DNA of 33,822 nt, taken from positions 1-33,822 of the forward strand of contig NZ_JAUSMI010000132.1 in NCBI RefSeq assembly GCF_030645145.1. The letters are read 5' to 3'. The translations under genes were made by a program, and so were the position numbers. Position 1 is the first letter of the stretch, and each line of letters opens with the position of its first letter. Positions 24,046 through 32,740 of this stretch are shown here, in pieces. The notes below the pieces were generated by a model that had not been told where the DNA came from, did not search any database, and saw only the letters and a program-made list of their open reading frames with translations. Origin of the DNA: Microcella sp. GTDB taxonomy: Bacteria > Actinomycetota > Actinomycetes > Actinomycetales > Microbacteriaceae.

Positions 24046-25560
24046 ATGAAACTCGAGCTTCGTGGCATCACCAAGCGCTTCGGCGCCCTGGTCGCCAACG
24101 ACCACATCGACCTCGTGGTCGAGCCCGGCGAGATCCACTGCCTGCTCGGCGAGAACGGTGCGGGAAAGTCCACGCTCATGAACGTCCTGTACGGCCTCTA
24201 CCAGGCCGACGAGGGCCAGATCCTCCTGGACGACGTCGTCCAGAGCTACTCGGGCCCGGGCGACGCGATGAACGCCGGCATCGGCATGGTGCATCAGCAC
24301 TTCATGCTCATCCCCGTCTTCACCGTCGCGGAGAACGTCATGCTCGGCAACGAGTCGACCAAGCCCGGCGGCCTCCTCGATCTCGAGGCGGCGCGCGCCA
24401 AGGTCGTCGAGATCTCGGCGCGGTTCGGCTTCGACATCGATCCGGATGCGCGCATCGAGGACCTCCCCGTCGGCGTGCAGCAGCGGGTCGAGATCATCAA
24501 GGCGCTCTCGCGCAACGCCAACGTCCTCGTGTTCGACGAGCCGACGGCCGTGCTCACGCCTCAGGAGACCGACGAGCTCATGGCGATCATGCGCCAGCTC
24601 CGCGACGAGGGCACCTCGATCGTGTTCATCACCCACAAGCTCCGCGAGGTCCGCGAGGTCGCCGACCGCATCACCGTCATCCGTCTCGGCAAGGTCGTCG
24701 GCGAGGCCTCGCCCACGGCGACCAACGCCGAGCTCGCCTCCCTCATGGTCGGCCGTGCGGTCGACCTCACCGTCGACAAGGACCCGGCGACGCCGGGCGA
24801 CGACGCGCTCGTCGTGCGCGACCTGACGGTCATCGATCACGTCGGCCAGCGACTGGTCGACGGCGTCTCCTTCACCCTCCGCCGCGGCGAGATCCTCGCC
24901 ATCGCCGGGGTCCAGGGCAACGGCCAGACCGAGCTCACCGAGGCGATCATGGGCCTGCAGCACCGCGTCCACGGCTCGATCTCGCTCGACGGCGAGGAGC
25001 TCATCGGGCGGTCCACGCGCGGCGTGCTTGACGCGGGCGTCGGCTTCGTGCCCGAGGACCGCAAGGAGGACGGACTCGTCGCCGAGATGACGATCGCCGA
25101 GAACCTCATGCTCGACCGATCGACGGGCGAGCCCTTCGTCAAGCGCGGCACTCTGCAGCTCGCCGACCTCGCGCGCTTCGCGGAGGAGAAGGTGCGGGAG
25201 TTCGACGTGCGCGCCCAGGGCATCGCCACGCGCGTCGGCCGGCTGTCCGGCGGCAACCAGCAGAAGGTCGTCCTGGCTCGCGAGCTCAGTCGCGACCTGC
25301 GTCTGTTCATCGCGGCGCAGCCGACGCGCGGGCTCGACGTCGGGTCGATCGAGTTCGTGCACAAGCGCATCGTCGAGACGCGCGATTCGGGAGTCCCCGT
25401 CATCGTGGTCTCGACCGAGCTCGACGAGGTCGTCGCGCTCGCCGACCGCATCGCGGTCATGTACCGCGGGCGCATCGTGGGCATCGTGCCCGGCGACACG
25501 CCCCGCGACGTCCTCGGACTGATGATGGCCGGCGAGACGCCGGCGGAGGTGGCCGCATGA
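24046..25560 (+). CDS. Nucleoside ABC transporter ATP-binding protein (two fused ATPase domains)
   Basis: A 504-aa double-cassette ATPase of the type found with BmpA lipoproteins (NupA/YufO-like, related to RbsA). The N-terminal domain is canonical: Walker A GENGAGKST (35-43), signature VGVQQRVEI, and Walker B VLVFDEPT. The C-terminal domain keeps the signature LSGGNQQKV but has a degenerate Walker A (GVQGNGQTE) and Walker B (LFIAAQPTRGLD), the normal pattern in this family. It energises nucleoside uptake from the cytosolic side. The gene overlaps the first permease (ATGA). It has its own upstream repeats and possible promoter. Confidence 0.95.
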   Translation: MKLELRGITKRFGALVANDHIDLVVEPGEIHCLLGENGAGKSTLMNVLYGLYQADEGQILLDDVVQSYSGPGDAMNAGIGMVHQHFMLIPVFTVAENVMLGNESTKPGGLLDLEAARAKVVEISARFGFDIDPDARIEDLPVGVQQRVEIIKALSRNANVLVFDEPTAVLTPQETDELMAIMRQLRDEGTSIVFITHKLREVREVADRITVIRLGKVVGEASPTATNAELASLMVGRAVDLTVDKDPATPGDDALVVRDLTVIDHVGQRLVDGVSFTLRRGEILAIAGVQGNGQTELTEAIMGLQHRVHGSISLDGEELIGRSTRGVLDAGVGFVPEDRKEDGLVAEMTIAENLMLDRSTGEPFVKRGTLQLADLARFAEEKVREFDVRAQGIATRVGRLSGGNQQKVVLARELSRDLRLFIAAQPTRGLDVGSIEFVHKRIVETRDSGVPVIVVSTELDEVVALADRIAVMYRGRIVGIVPGDTPRDVLGLMMAGETPAEVAA

Positions 25561-26825
25561 GCACGACGACCAGCCCCGCGACTCCGGCGAGCGCTCCCGA
25601 GACGCCCGCCGCCCCGCGGTCCAACCAGATCATGAAGGAGATCCTCGGCGGCTCCGCCGCGATCTCCGTCCTCGCGGTCGTGCTCGCGCTCATCGCGGGC
25701 GGCATCCTCATCATCCTCACCGACGAGCGGGTCGCCGAGACCTCCGGCTACTTCTTCTCGCGGCCGACCGACACCCTCGGCGCGGCGTGGCAGGCCGTGA
25801 GCGGCGCGTACACCGCCCTCTTCCGCGGCTCGGTCTTCAACTACGAGACCGATCGCGGATTCGCGATCGCCATCCGCCCGCTCCTCGAGACCCTCACGTT
25901 CGCGACGCCGCTCATCGCCGCGGGCCTCGGCGTCGCGCTCGCGTTCCGCGTCGGCCTGTTCAACATCGGCGGTCGCGGGCAGATGCTCATCGCCGCCGCC
26001 GCCGCCGGATACGTCGGCGCGTACGTGCCGCTGCCGCCGGTCATCCACCTCGTCGTCGCCCTCGTGGTCGGCATCATCGGCGGCGCGCTCTGGGGCGGCA
26101 TCGTCGGTCTCCTCAAGGCGCGCACCGGCGCGCACGAAGTGATCGTGACGATCATGCTCAACTACATCGCGTTCTACCTCGTGTCGTTCCTGCTGCGCAC
26201 CCCGGGCGCGCTGCAGGCACCCGGCCAGAACAACCCGAAGTCGGGCCCCATGCTCGAGTCGGCGCAGTACCCGAGCCTCCTGGGGCCGCAGTACAACATC
26301 GACATCGGGTTCATCCTCGTCATCGTCGCGACGATCTACGTCTGGTACCTGCTCAACCGCTCGGCGATGGGCTTCCAGTTCCGCGCCGTCGGCGAGAACC
26401 CGCACGCCGCGCAGGTCGCCGGCATCAACGTCAAGAGCGTCTACGTCAAGGTCATGCTCATCGCCGGCGCGCTCGTCGGCCTCGCGGGCGTGCAGCAGGT
26501 GCTCGGCAACTTCACCGGCGGCTTCGCCGCCGGGCTCGACGCGGGAATCGGCTTCGACGCGATCACGGTCGCGCTCCTCGGCCGCTCGAAGCCGTGGGGC
26601 GTGTTCTTCGCCGGCATCCTCTTCGGTGCGCTCAAGGCGGGCTCGTTCACGATGCAGAGCGCCGAGGGCATCCCGGTCGACATCGTCCTCGTCGTGCAGA
26701 GCTTCATCGTGCTCTTCATCGCCGCGCCCCCGCTCGTGCGGGCCATCTTCCGACTGCCGACTCCGGACGGCAGCTTCCAGTGGCGCAAGCCCGCGATCGC
26801 CCGCAAGGCGGAGGTGTCGAAGTGA
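25557..26825 (+). CDS. Nucleoside ABC transporter permease (first)
   Basis: A 422-aa polytopic permease of the BmpA-associated type (NupP/YufP-like, branched-chain permease superfamily). It has about ten hydrophobic segments. The conserved AFRVGLFNIGGRGQMLIAAAAAGYVGAY (read in parts) and FRAVGENPHAAQVAGINVKSVYVKVMLIAGALVGLAG regions include the cytoplasmic loop that contacts the ATPase. The start overlaps the ATPase stop (ATGA), and its stop overlaps the second permease start (GTGA). It pairs with the next gene as the membrane heterodimer. Confidence 0.93.
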   Translation: MSTTTSPATPASAPETPAAPRSNQIMKEILGGSAAISVLAVVLALIAGGILIILTDERVAETSGYFFSRPTDTLGAAWQAVSGAYTALFRGSVFNYETDRGFAIAIRPLLETLTFATPLIAAGLGVALAFRVGLFNIGGRGQMLIAAAAAGYVGAYVPLPPVIHLVVALVVGIIGGALWGGIVGLLKARTGAHEVIVTIMLNYIAFYLVSFLLRTPGALQAPGQNNPKSGPMLESAQYPSLLGPQYNIDIGFILVIVATIYVWYLLNRSAMGFQFRAVGENPHAAQVAGINVKSVYVKVMLIAGALVGLAGVQQVLGNFTGGFAAGLDAGIGFDAITVALLGRSKPWGVFFAGILFGALKAGSFTMQSAEGIPVDIVLVVQSFIVLFIAAPPLVRAIFRLPTPDGSFQWRKPAIARKAEVSK

Positions 26826-28132
26826 CCGCTGCACCCGCGACCACCGCTCCGGCGGCGACGACCCCCGGTGGAGCATCCCCCGTCGCCGTTCGCAGCTGGA
26901 AGGCGCCCATCGCCTTCGCGATCTTCACCGTCATCGCGATCCTGCTGTTCTTCGTGGTCGGGCGCCCCGACCTCGAGGGCGACAACCCGATCACGACCTA
27001 CCGGCTCTCCGAGGGGCGCGACGCCATCCAGCTGCCGCCGCTCACGCTCGGGCTCGCCGAGACCACGATCGTCGTCGTGCTGCTCATGGTCGCCGCGACC
27101 GTCGGCGCCGTGCTCCTGTCGCGGGCCGCGATCCGCGTCCCGCTCTGGCTCACGACGGTGTTCGCCGTGCTCTTCCTGGTCGGCTTCCTGACCTGGGCCG
27201 CCGCGGGCGCGACCGTGCCGCTCATCGGTCTCCTCGCCGGAGCACTGACCGTCAGCACGCCGCTCATCTTCGGCTCGCTCGGCGGCGTGATCTCCGAGCG
27301 CGTGGGCGTCGTCAACATCGCGATCGAGGGCCAGCTGCTCGGCGGCGCGTTCATGGCCGCGATGCTCGGCAGCCTCACCGGGAGCCCCTACGTGGGCCTC
27401 CTCGGCGCGATGGTCGCGGGCGCGCTCGTATCGTTCGTCCTCGCCGCCTTCGCGATCAGGTACTTCGTCGACCAGGTCATCGTGGGCGTCGTGCTCAACG
27501 TCCTCGTCCTCGGCCTCACGAGCTTCCTGTACTCGACGGTCATGGTACCGAACGCCGAGACGTTCAACTCGCCCGAGAAGTTCGAGCGCATCGCCATCCC
27601 GCTGCTGAGCGAGATCCCCGTCCTCGGGCCCATCCTGTTCCGTCAGACGGTCATCGTCTACCTGATGTACCTCGCGATCTTCCTCGTGTGGTTCGGTCTG
27701 TTCAAGACGCGCTGGGGCCTGCGCCTCCGTGCGGTCGGCGAGCACCCCACCGCGGCCGACACCGTCGGCATCAACGTGCGCGCGACGCGGTTCTGGAACG
27801 TCCTGCTCGCCGGTGCGATCGTCGGCGGAGGCGGCGCCTTCTTCACGCTCGCCGCGGTCGGCTCGTTCGGCAAGGACATGACCAACGGCGCGGGCTTCAT
27901 CGCGCTCGCCGCGGTCATCTTCGGCCGGTGGGACCCGATCCGCGCGACGCTCGCCGCCCTGCTGTTCGGCTTTGCCACGAACCTGCAGTCGACGTTGTCG
28001 ATCGTGGGCTCGCCCGTGCCGAGCGAGTTCATGCTCATGCTTCCGTACGTCGTGACGATCGTGGCCGTCGCCGGCTTCGTCGGCCTCTCGCGGCCGCCCG
28101 CGGCGTCCGGCAAGCCGTACCTGAAGGCCTGA
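26822..28132 (+). CDS. Nucleoside ABC transporter permease (second)
   Basis: A 436-aa partner permease (NupQ/YufQ-like). The first 25 residues are Ala/Thr/Pro-rich. The conserved GGVISERVGVVNIAIEGQ and LRAVGEHPTAADTVGINV segments mark the family. Several hydrophobic stretches indicate a polytopic membrane protein. The GTG at 26822 overlaps the stop of the first permease, which decides the start within a longer shadow frame. A 19-nt gap with AGGGAGAG separates it from cytidine deaminase, tying uptake to pyrimidine salvage. Confidence 0.93.
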   Translation: MTAAPATTAPAATTPGGASPVAVRSWKAPIAFAIFTVIAILLFFVVGRPDLEGDNPITTYRLSEGRDAIQLPPLTLGLAETTIVVVLLMVAATVGAVLLSRAAIRVPLWLTTVFAVLFLVGFLTWAAAGATVPLIGLLAGALTVSTPLIFGSLGGVISERVGVVNIAIEGQLLGGAFMAAMLGSLTGSPYVGLLGAMVAGALVSFVLAAFAIRYFVDQVIVGVVLNVLVLGLTSFLYSTVMVPNAETFNSPEKFERIAIPLLSEIPVLGPILFRQTVIVYLMYLAIFLVWFGLFKTRWGLRLRAVGEHPTAADTVGINVRATRFWNVLLAGAIVGGGGAFFTLAAVGSFGKDMTNGAGFIALAAVIFGRWDPIRATLAALLFGFATNLQSTLSIVGSPVPSEFMLMLPYVVTIVAVAGFVGLSRPPAASGKPYLKA

Positions 28133-28151
28133 GCAGGGAGAGAGCCAGCAC

Positions 28152-28577
28152 ATGACCGGATCGACCGCGCCCGCGGCCGACGCCATCGACTGGGACGCGC
28201 TCCGCGCCGTCGCGCTCGAGGCGATGGCCAAGGCCTACGTCCCGTACTCCAAGTTCCCCGTCGGCGTCGCCGCGATCGTCGACGACGGCCGGGTGATCTC
28301 CGGCTGCAACGTCGAGAACGCCTCCTACGGCCTCACGCTGTGCGCCGAGTGCACGCTCGTCTCGACGCTCCACATGACCGGTGGCGGCAGGCTCGTCGCA
28401 TTCACGTGCGTCGACGGGAACGGCGGAGCCCTCATGCCCTGCGGCCGCTGCCGCCAGCTGCTGTTCGAGCACTCGGCCGAGGGCATGCTCCTCGAGACCG
28501 TCTCGGGCATCAGGACCATCGACGAGGTGCTGCCCGACGCCTTCGGGCCGCGCACCCTGGAGGAGTACCGCTCGTGA
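28152..28577 (+). CDS. cdd: Cytidine deaminase
   Basis: Deaminates cytidine and deoxycytidine to uridine and deoxyuridine. The 141-aa tetrameric-type enzyme has the zinc ligands and catalytic Glu in LCAECT (C64, E66) and PCGRC (C97, C100). The substrate-binding YVPYSKFPVGVA and GCNVENASYGLT segments precede them. The ATG follows AGGGAGAG. The stop overlaps the thymidine phosphorylase start (GTGA). Position within the transporter operon indicates use of imported pyrimidine nucleosides. Confidence 0.97.
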   Translation: MTGSTAPAADAIDWDALRAVALEAMAKAYVPYSKFPVGVAAIVDDGRVISGCNVENASYGLTLCAECTLVSTLHMTGGGRLVAFTCVDGNGGALMPCGRCRQLLFEHSAEGMLLETVSGIRTIDEVLPDAFGPRTLEEYRS

Positions 28578-29869
28578 GCATCGAACCGTTCGACGTCGTC
28601 GACCTGATCCGCACCAAGCGCGACAAGGGTGCGCTGACGACCGAGCAGATCCAGTGGATGATCGACGCCTACACCCGCGGCTACGTCGCCGACGAGCAGA
28701 TGTCGGCCATGACCATGGCGATCTTCCTCAACGGCATGACGCGCGAGGAGGTGCGCGACATGACCCTGGCCATGGTCGCCACGGGCACGCGCCTCGACTT
28801 CTCGGGTCTGTCGAAGAAGACCACCGACAAGCACTCGACGGGGGGAGTGGGCGACAAGATCACGTTGCCGCTCGCGCCGCTCGTCGCATCGTTCGGGGTC
28901 GCTGTGCCGCAGCTCTCCGGCCGCGGGCTGGGTCACACGGGTGGCACGCTCGACAAGCTCGAGAGCATCCCGGGCTGGCGGGCCAACGTCACCGTCGACG
29001 AGATGATGGCGCAGCTCGAGAGCGCGGGCGCCGTCGTCTGCGCCGCCGGCTCGGGCCTCGCGCCCGCCGACGGCAAGCTCTACGCTCTGCGCGACATCAC
29101 GGGCACCGTCGAGTGCATCCCGCTCATCGCCTCGTCGATCATGTCGAAGAAGATCGCCGAGGGCACCGCGGCCCTCGTGCTCGACGTGAAGTTCGGCTCG
29201 GGCGCGTTCCTGAAGGACATCGAGCAGTCGCGCGAGCTCGCGAAGGTCATGGTGCGCCTGGGCGAGGATGCCGGGGTCGCCACGCGCGCGGTGCTCACGA
29301 ACATGAACGTCCCGCTGGGCCTCGCGATCGGCAACGCCAACGAGGTGCGCGAGTCGGTCGAGGTGCTCGCCGGCGGCGGGCCAGCCGACGTCGTCGAGCT
29401 CACCGTGACGCTCGCGCGCCACATGCTCGACCTCGCGGGCGTGACCGACGTCGACGTCGAGGGCGCGCTGCAGAACGGTCGGGCGATGGACGCCTGGAAC
29501 GCGATGATCCGCGCCCAGGGCGGCGACCCCGAGGCGCCGATGGCCGAAGCGAACGAGCACCACGTCGTCACGGCCGACCGCGACGGCGTGCTCGTCGAGC
29601 AGCTCGCGCTGCCGTTCGGCATCGCGGCCTGGCGCCTCGGCGCCGGCCGCGCGCGCAAGGAGGACCCGGTCGACCACGCCGCGGGGATCGACCTGCACGC
29701 GAAGCCCGGCGATGCCGTGACGAAGGGTCAGCCGCTCTTCACGATGCACACCAACGATGCCGCCCGCTTCGATCGGGCGTTCGAGGCGCTCGAGGGCGGC
29801 TACCGCATCGGCGACGCCGGCGACGAGGTCGTCACCGGCGGCCCGCTCATCGCGGGGGTCGTCGACTAG
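28574..29869 (+). CDS. deoA: Thymidine (pyrimidine-nucleoside) phosphorylase
   Basis: Phosphorolyses thymidine, deoxyuridine and possibly uridine to base plus (deoxy)ribose-1-phosphate. The 431-aa protein has the N-terminal FDVVDLIRTKRDKGALT, the phosphate-binding KHSTGGVGDK (86-95), the family signature around SGRGLGHTGGTLDKLESIPG (SGRGLGHTGGT-type), and SSIMSKKIAEG. The GTG at 28574 overlaps the cdd stop. Its TAG stop overlaps the stop of the convergent nucleoside hydrolase gene on the other strand in the palindrome CTAG. Whether it prefers thymidine or is a broad PyNP cannot be settled by eye. Confidence 0.95.
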   Translation: MSIEPFDVVDLIRTKRDKGALTTEQIQWMIDAYTRGYVADEQMSAMTMAIFLNGMTREEVRDMTLAMVATGTRLDFSGLSKKTTDKHSTGGVGDKITLPLAPLVASFGVAVPQLSGRGLGHTGGTLDKLESIPGWRANVTVDEMMAQLESAGAVVCAAGSGLAPADGKLYALRDITGTVECIPLIASSIMSKKIAEGTAALVLDVKFGSGAFLKDIEQSRELAKVMVRLGEDAGVATRAVLTNMNVPLGLAIGNANEVRESVEVLAGGGPADVVELTVTLARHMLDLAGVTDVDVEGALQNGRAMDAWNAMIRAQGGDPEAPMAEANEHHVVTADRDGVLVEQLALPFGIAAWRLGAGRARKEDPVDHAAGIDLHAKPGDAVTKGQPLFTMHTNDAARFDRAFEALEGGYRIGDAGDEVVTGGPLIAGVVD

Positions 29870-30813
29870 AGATCCACCGCGCCGATTCGCTCGAGGGCGT
29901 CGACGACGAGCGCCCAGAAGCGGTCGTTGTCGATGTCGAGGGCGACCTGCGTCGTGCACCCCTCGGGCGCGGGCCCGCGCAGATCGGCGACCGTCATGCC
30001 GAGCGTGAGCCCGCCGGTGAGCTCGACGTCGAGGGGCGCCTTCACGACGCGCAGCAGCGAGGGGTCGATGAGGAAGGCGACCGCGCACGGGTCGTGCACG
30101 GGCGGGTGGTCGAAGCCCTGCGCATCCTTGTACGAGTGGGCGAAGAACTCGAGCAGCTCGCCGACGAACCGCGAGGGGGCGGTGCCGACGGCGGCGATGC
30201 GCGCGGCGACCTCGTCGGTCGCGAGCGCCTGGTGCGTCGCGTCGAGCCCGATCATCGTGAGCTGCCAGGGCTCGTTGAACACGATGTGCGCGGCCTCGGG
30301 GTCGATGATGATGTTGAACTCGGCGACCGCGCTCCAGTTGCCGACGTGCACGCCGCCGCCCATGAGCACGACCTGCTTGACGCGCTCGGCGAGGCGGGGC
30401 TCCTTCCGCACCGCGAGAGCGATGTTCGTGAGCGCGCCGGTCGGCACGAGCGAGACGGTCTTCGGCGGGTGGCTCATGACCGTGTCGATGATGAGATCGA
30501 CCGCGTGGCGGGGATCGAGGGCGACGGCGGGCTCCGGCAGGACGGGGCCGTCGAGGCCCGATTCGCCGTGGATGTCCGGGGCGGTCTCGATGGTCCGCAC
30601 GAGCGGGCGGTGGGCTCCGCGCGCGATCGGCACCGCATCCATGCCGATGACGCGAGCGACGGAGAGCGCGTTCCTCGTGACCTTCTCGATCGTCTGATTG
30701 CCCATGACCGTCGTGACGGCCAGGAGCTCGATCGCGGGGGAGCCGTGGGCGAGCAGCATTGCCACCGCATCGTCGTGGCCGGGGTCGCAGTCGAGGATGA
30801 TCTTCTCGGGCAT
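29866..30813 (-). CDS. Inosine/uridine-preferring nucleoside hydrolase family protein
   Basis: A 315-aa ribonucleoside hydrolase that splits nucleosides into ribose and base. The calcium/ribose-binding signature DCDPGHDDA (D8, D10, D14, D15) is at the N-terminus. Other family stretches are TTVMGNQTIEKVTRNAL, VVLMGGGVHVGNWSAVAEFNI (read in parts) and HDPCAVAFL with the conserved HD pair near the C-terminus. The ATG at 30813 lies 6 nt after a TAGGCT -10, consistent with leaderless mRNA. It is divergent from adenosine deaminase and convergent with deoA, completing a purine and pyrimidine salvage cluster. Base specificity is not determined. Confidence 0.93.
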   Translation of the reverse strand: MPEKIILDCDPGHDDAVAMLLAHGSPAIELLAVTTVMGNQTIEKVTRNALSVARVIGMDAVPIARGAHRPLVRTIETAPDIHGESGLDGPVLPEPAVALDPRHAVDLIIDTVMSHPPKTVSLVPTGALTNIALAVRKEPRLAERVKQVVLMGGGVHVGNWSAVAEFNIIIDPEAAHIVFNEPWQLTMIGLDATHQALATDEVAARIAAVGTAPSRFVGELLEFFAHSYKDAQGFDHPPVHDPCAVAFLIDPSLLRVVKAPLDVELTGGLTLGMTVADLRGPAPEGCTTQVALDIDNDRFWALVVDALERIGAVDL

Positions 30814-30819
30814 GAGCCG

Positions 30820-30825
30820 AGCCTA
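30820..30825 (-). promoter_or_regulatory. Leaderless -10 hexamer (TAGGCT) for the nucleoside hydrolase gene
   Basis: TAGGCT on the minus strand ends 6 nt before the ATG at 30813. It mirrors the TAGGTT element of the divergent adenosine deaminase gene within the 63-bp intergenic space. Confidence 0.5.
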
Positions 30826-30864
30826 GAGCTCACCGAGCGGGGTCACGACACGGTAACGAACCGG

Positions 30865-30870
30865 TAGGTT
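30865..30870 (+). promoter_or_regulatory. Leaderless -10 hexamer (TAGGTT) for add
   Basis: TAGGTT ends 6 nt before the ATG at 30877, and no ribosome-binding site is present. The two divergent -10 boxes are about 40 bp apart, so the -35 regions overlap and the promoters probably compete or share a regulator. Confidence 0.5.
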
Positions 30871-30876
30871 TGAGGC

Positions 30877-32016
30877 ATGACGACGGCGACGACGACGACC
30901 CTCCTGCCCGGCACCGACACGGTGCTGGAGGCGCTGCCGAAGGTGTCGCTGCACGATCACCTCGACGGCGGTCTCCGCCCGCAGACGATCATCGAGCTCG
31001 CCGCCGACGCCGGCGTCGAGCTGCCCACGACCGACGCCCACGAGCTCGCCGCGTGGTTCGCGGAGAAGAGCAACTCCGGCTCGCTCGTGGAGTACCTGAA
31101 GACCTTCGACATCACCACGGCCGTGATGCAGTCGCGCGAGGGCCTCGAGCGCGTCGCCCGCGAGGCCGTGCTCGACCTCGCCGCCGACGGCGTCGTCTGG
31201 GGCGAGCTCCGCTGGGCTCCCGAGCAGCACCAGCAGGGCGGGCTGAGCCTCGACGAGACGGTGGAGGCGGTTCAGGCCGGCATCGACGCCGGAGTCCAGG
31301 AGGCTCGCTCGCTCGGCCACCGCATCCGCATCGGCCAGCTCGTGAGCGCGATGCGCCACGCCGACCGCGGCCTCGAGATCGCCGAGCTCGCCGTGCGCCA
31401 CCGCGACTACGGCGTCGTCGGCTTCGACATCGCCGGAGCCGAGGCGGGCTTCCCCGCCAGCCGACTGCGCGACGCGTTCGACCACCTCGCGGCGAGCTTC
31501 TTCCCCGCGACCGTGCACGCGGGCGAGGCCGACGGGCTCGAATCGATCCGCGGCGCGCTGCTCGACGGCCGCGCCCTGCGCCTCGGCCACGGGGTGCGCC
31601 TCGCCGAGGACATCGAGATCACGACCGAGGGCGAGTCGACGTTCGCGCGGCTCGGCACGCTCGCCGAGTGGGTCAAGGACCGCGGCATCGCCCTCGAGAC
31701 GAGCCCGAGCTCGAACCTGCAGACCGGGGCGATCGCGCAGTGGGGCGACGAGCTCGTCGACCACCCGCTCGACCTCTTCTACCAGCTCGGCTTCCGCGTG
31801 ACCGTCAACACCGACAACCGACTCATGAGCGGCACGACCCTCAGCCGCGAGCTCGCGCTCGTCGCCGAGGCGTTCGGCTACGGGCTCGACGACATCCTCG
31901 CCTTCCAGCTCAACGCCGCCGAGGCGGCGTTCCTCCCGGTCGAGGACCGCGTCGAGCTCGCCGAGATGATCGTCGAGGGCTTCGAGGCCGCCCTGGCGGG
32001 TGAGCACGCCGAATGA
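30877..32016 (+). CDS. add: Adenosine deaminase
   Basis: Deaminates adenosine to inosine. The 379-aa TIM-barrel metal enzyme has all metal and catalytic motifs: LHDHLDGG (H26, H28), VHAGE (H214, E217), LGHGV (H238) and NTDNRLMSGTTLS with D313. The SPSSNLQTG substrate stretch is intact. The NTDN form (rather than SDDP) is, as far as I recall, common in actinobacterial enzymes. The transcript is probably leaderless. Its stop overlaps the start of the PTS IIA gene (ATGA), so adenosine deaminase and the PTS components are made together. Confidence 0.96.
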   Translation: MTTATTTTLLPGTDTVLEALPKVSLHDHLDGGLRPQTIIELAADAGVELPTTDAHELAAWFAEKSNSGSLVEYLKTFDITTAVMQSREGLERVAREAVLDLAADGVVWGELRWAPEQHQQGGLSLDETVEAVQAGIDAGVQEARSLGHRIRIGQLVSAMRHADRGLEIAELAVRHRDYGVVGFDIAGAEAGFPASRLRDAFDHLAASFFPATVHAGEADGLESIRGALLDGRALRLGHGVRLAEDIEITTEGESTFARLGTLAEWVKDRGIALETSPSSNLQTGAIAQWGDELVDHPLDLFYQLGFRVTVNTDNRLMSGTTLSRELALVAEAFGYGLDDILAFQLNAAEAAFLPVEDRVELAEMIVEGFEAALAGEHAE

Positions 32017-32465
32017 CGCTGCCCCCTCTCGCCGACCGCGCGATCGTGCTGCGCGCTCGCGCCGCCGACTGGCGCGAGGCCGTGCGCATCGCCGGTGAGG
32101 CCCTCGTCGACAGCGGCTGCGCGACAGTCGAGTACACCGACGCGATGATCCGCATGGTCGAGGACCACGGCCCGTACATCGTCATCGCCCCGGGTCTCGC
32201 GCTCGCGCACGCCCGCCCCGGCGCGGCCGTGCGCTGCGATGGCCTCTCGGTCGTCACGCTCGCCGAGCCGGTCGAGTTCGGCCACGCCCACAACGACCCG
32301 GTGCGGGTCGTCATCGGCCTCGCCGGTGTGGCGCCGGATGCCCACCTCGCGGCCGTCGCGGCCCTCGCGAACGCCTTCAACGACTCCGCCGCGATCGCCG
32401 CGGTGGCCGACGCTCCAACCCGCGAAGCCGTCCGCGCCATCCTCGAGCGCTCGGACCGCGCGTGA
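32013..32465 (+). CDS. PTS sugar transporter subunit IIA (mannitol/ascorbate type)
   Basis: A 150-aa EIIA domain of the mannitol-fructose/ascorbate group, which passes phosphate from HPr to IIB. The phosphorylated His is H66 in VIAPGLALAHARPGAAV, the family active-site motif. Secondary stretches GLSVVTLAEPVEFGHAHNDPVRVVIGLAG (read in parts) are typical of UlaC-like proteins. It overlaps add upstream (ATGA) and IIB downstream (GTGA). No IIC permease gene is next to it. It may serve a distant IIC or have a regulatory role linked to nucleoside breakdown. Confidence 0.9.
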   Translation: MTLPPLADRAIVLRARAADWREAVRIAGEALVDSGCATVEYTDAMIRMVEDHGPYIVIAPGLALAHARPGAAVRCDGLSVVTLAEPVEFGHAHNDPVRVVIGLAGVAPDAHLAAVAALANAFNDSAAIAAVADAPTREAVRAILERSDRA

Positions 32466-32734
32466 AGATCGTCACCATCTGCGGCGCCGGCATCGGCTCG
32501 AGCGGCATCCTGAAGGTCAACGCCGAGCGCGTCCTGCAGCGGCTCGGCCTCGAGGCCACGGTCGTCGCGGCCGATATCGGCTCGGTCGCCCGCGTCGCCG
32601 CCGATGCGCAGGTGATCCTCACGAGCGCCGAGTTCGTCGAGGCGATCGGCGCGACCCGCGCCGACGTGGTCGTGATCGAGAACTACTTCGACACCGACGA
32701 GCTCAGCCGGAAGCTCGAGATCGCGATCGGCTGA
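32462..32734 (+). CDS. PTS subunit IIB (ascorbate/lactose type)
   Basis: A 90-aa stand-alone IIB with the phospho-Cys loop ICGAGIGSSGILKVNAERVL near the N-terminus (C7). The GAGIGSS loop and the following KVNAE helix resemble UlaB/ascorbate IIB proteins. The GTG at 32462 overlaps the IIA stop. The gene ends 6 nt before the stop of a convergent membrane-protein gene, so the operon closes without a IIC gene. Substrate cannot be inferred from IIB alone. Confidence 0.9.
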   Translation: MKIVTICGAGIGSSGILKVNAERVLQRLGLEATVVAADIGSVARVAADAQVILTSAEFVEAIGATRADVVVIENYFDTDELSRKLEIAIG

Positions 32735-32740
32735 CGTCGC

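Noticed and set aside
24837-26876. Long minus-strand frame opposite the nucleoside transporter genes
   Set aside because: Composition is Arg/Asp/Glu-rich with no motif, and the opposite strand encodes unmistakable ABC proteins.
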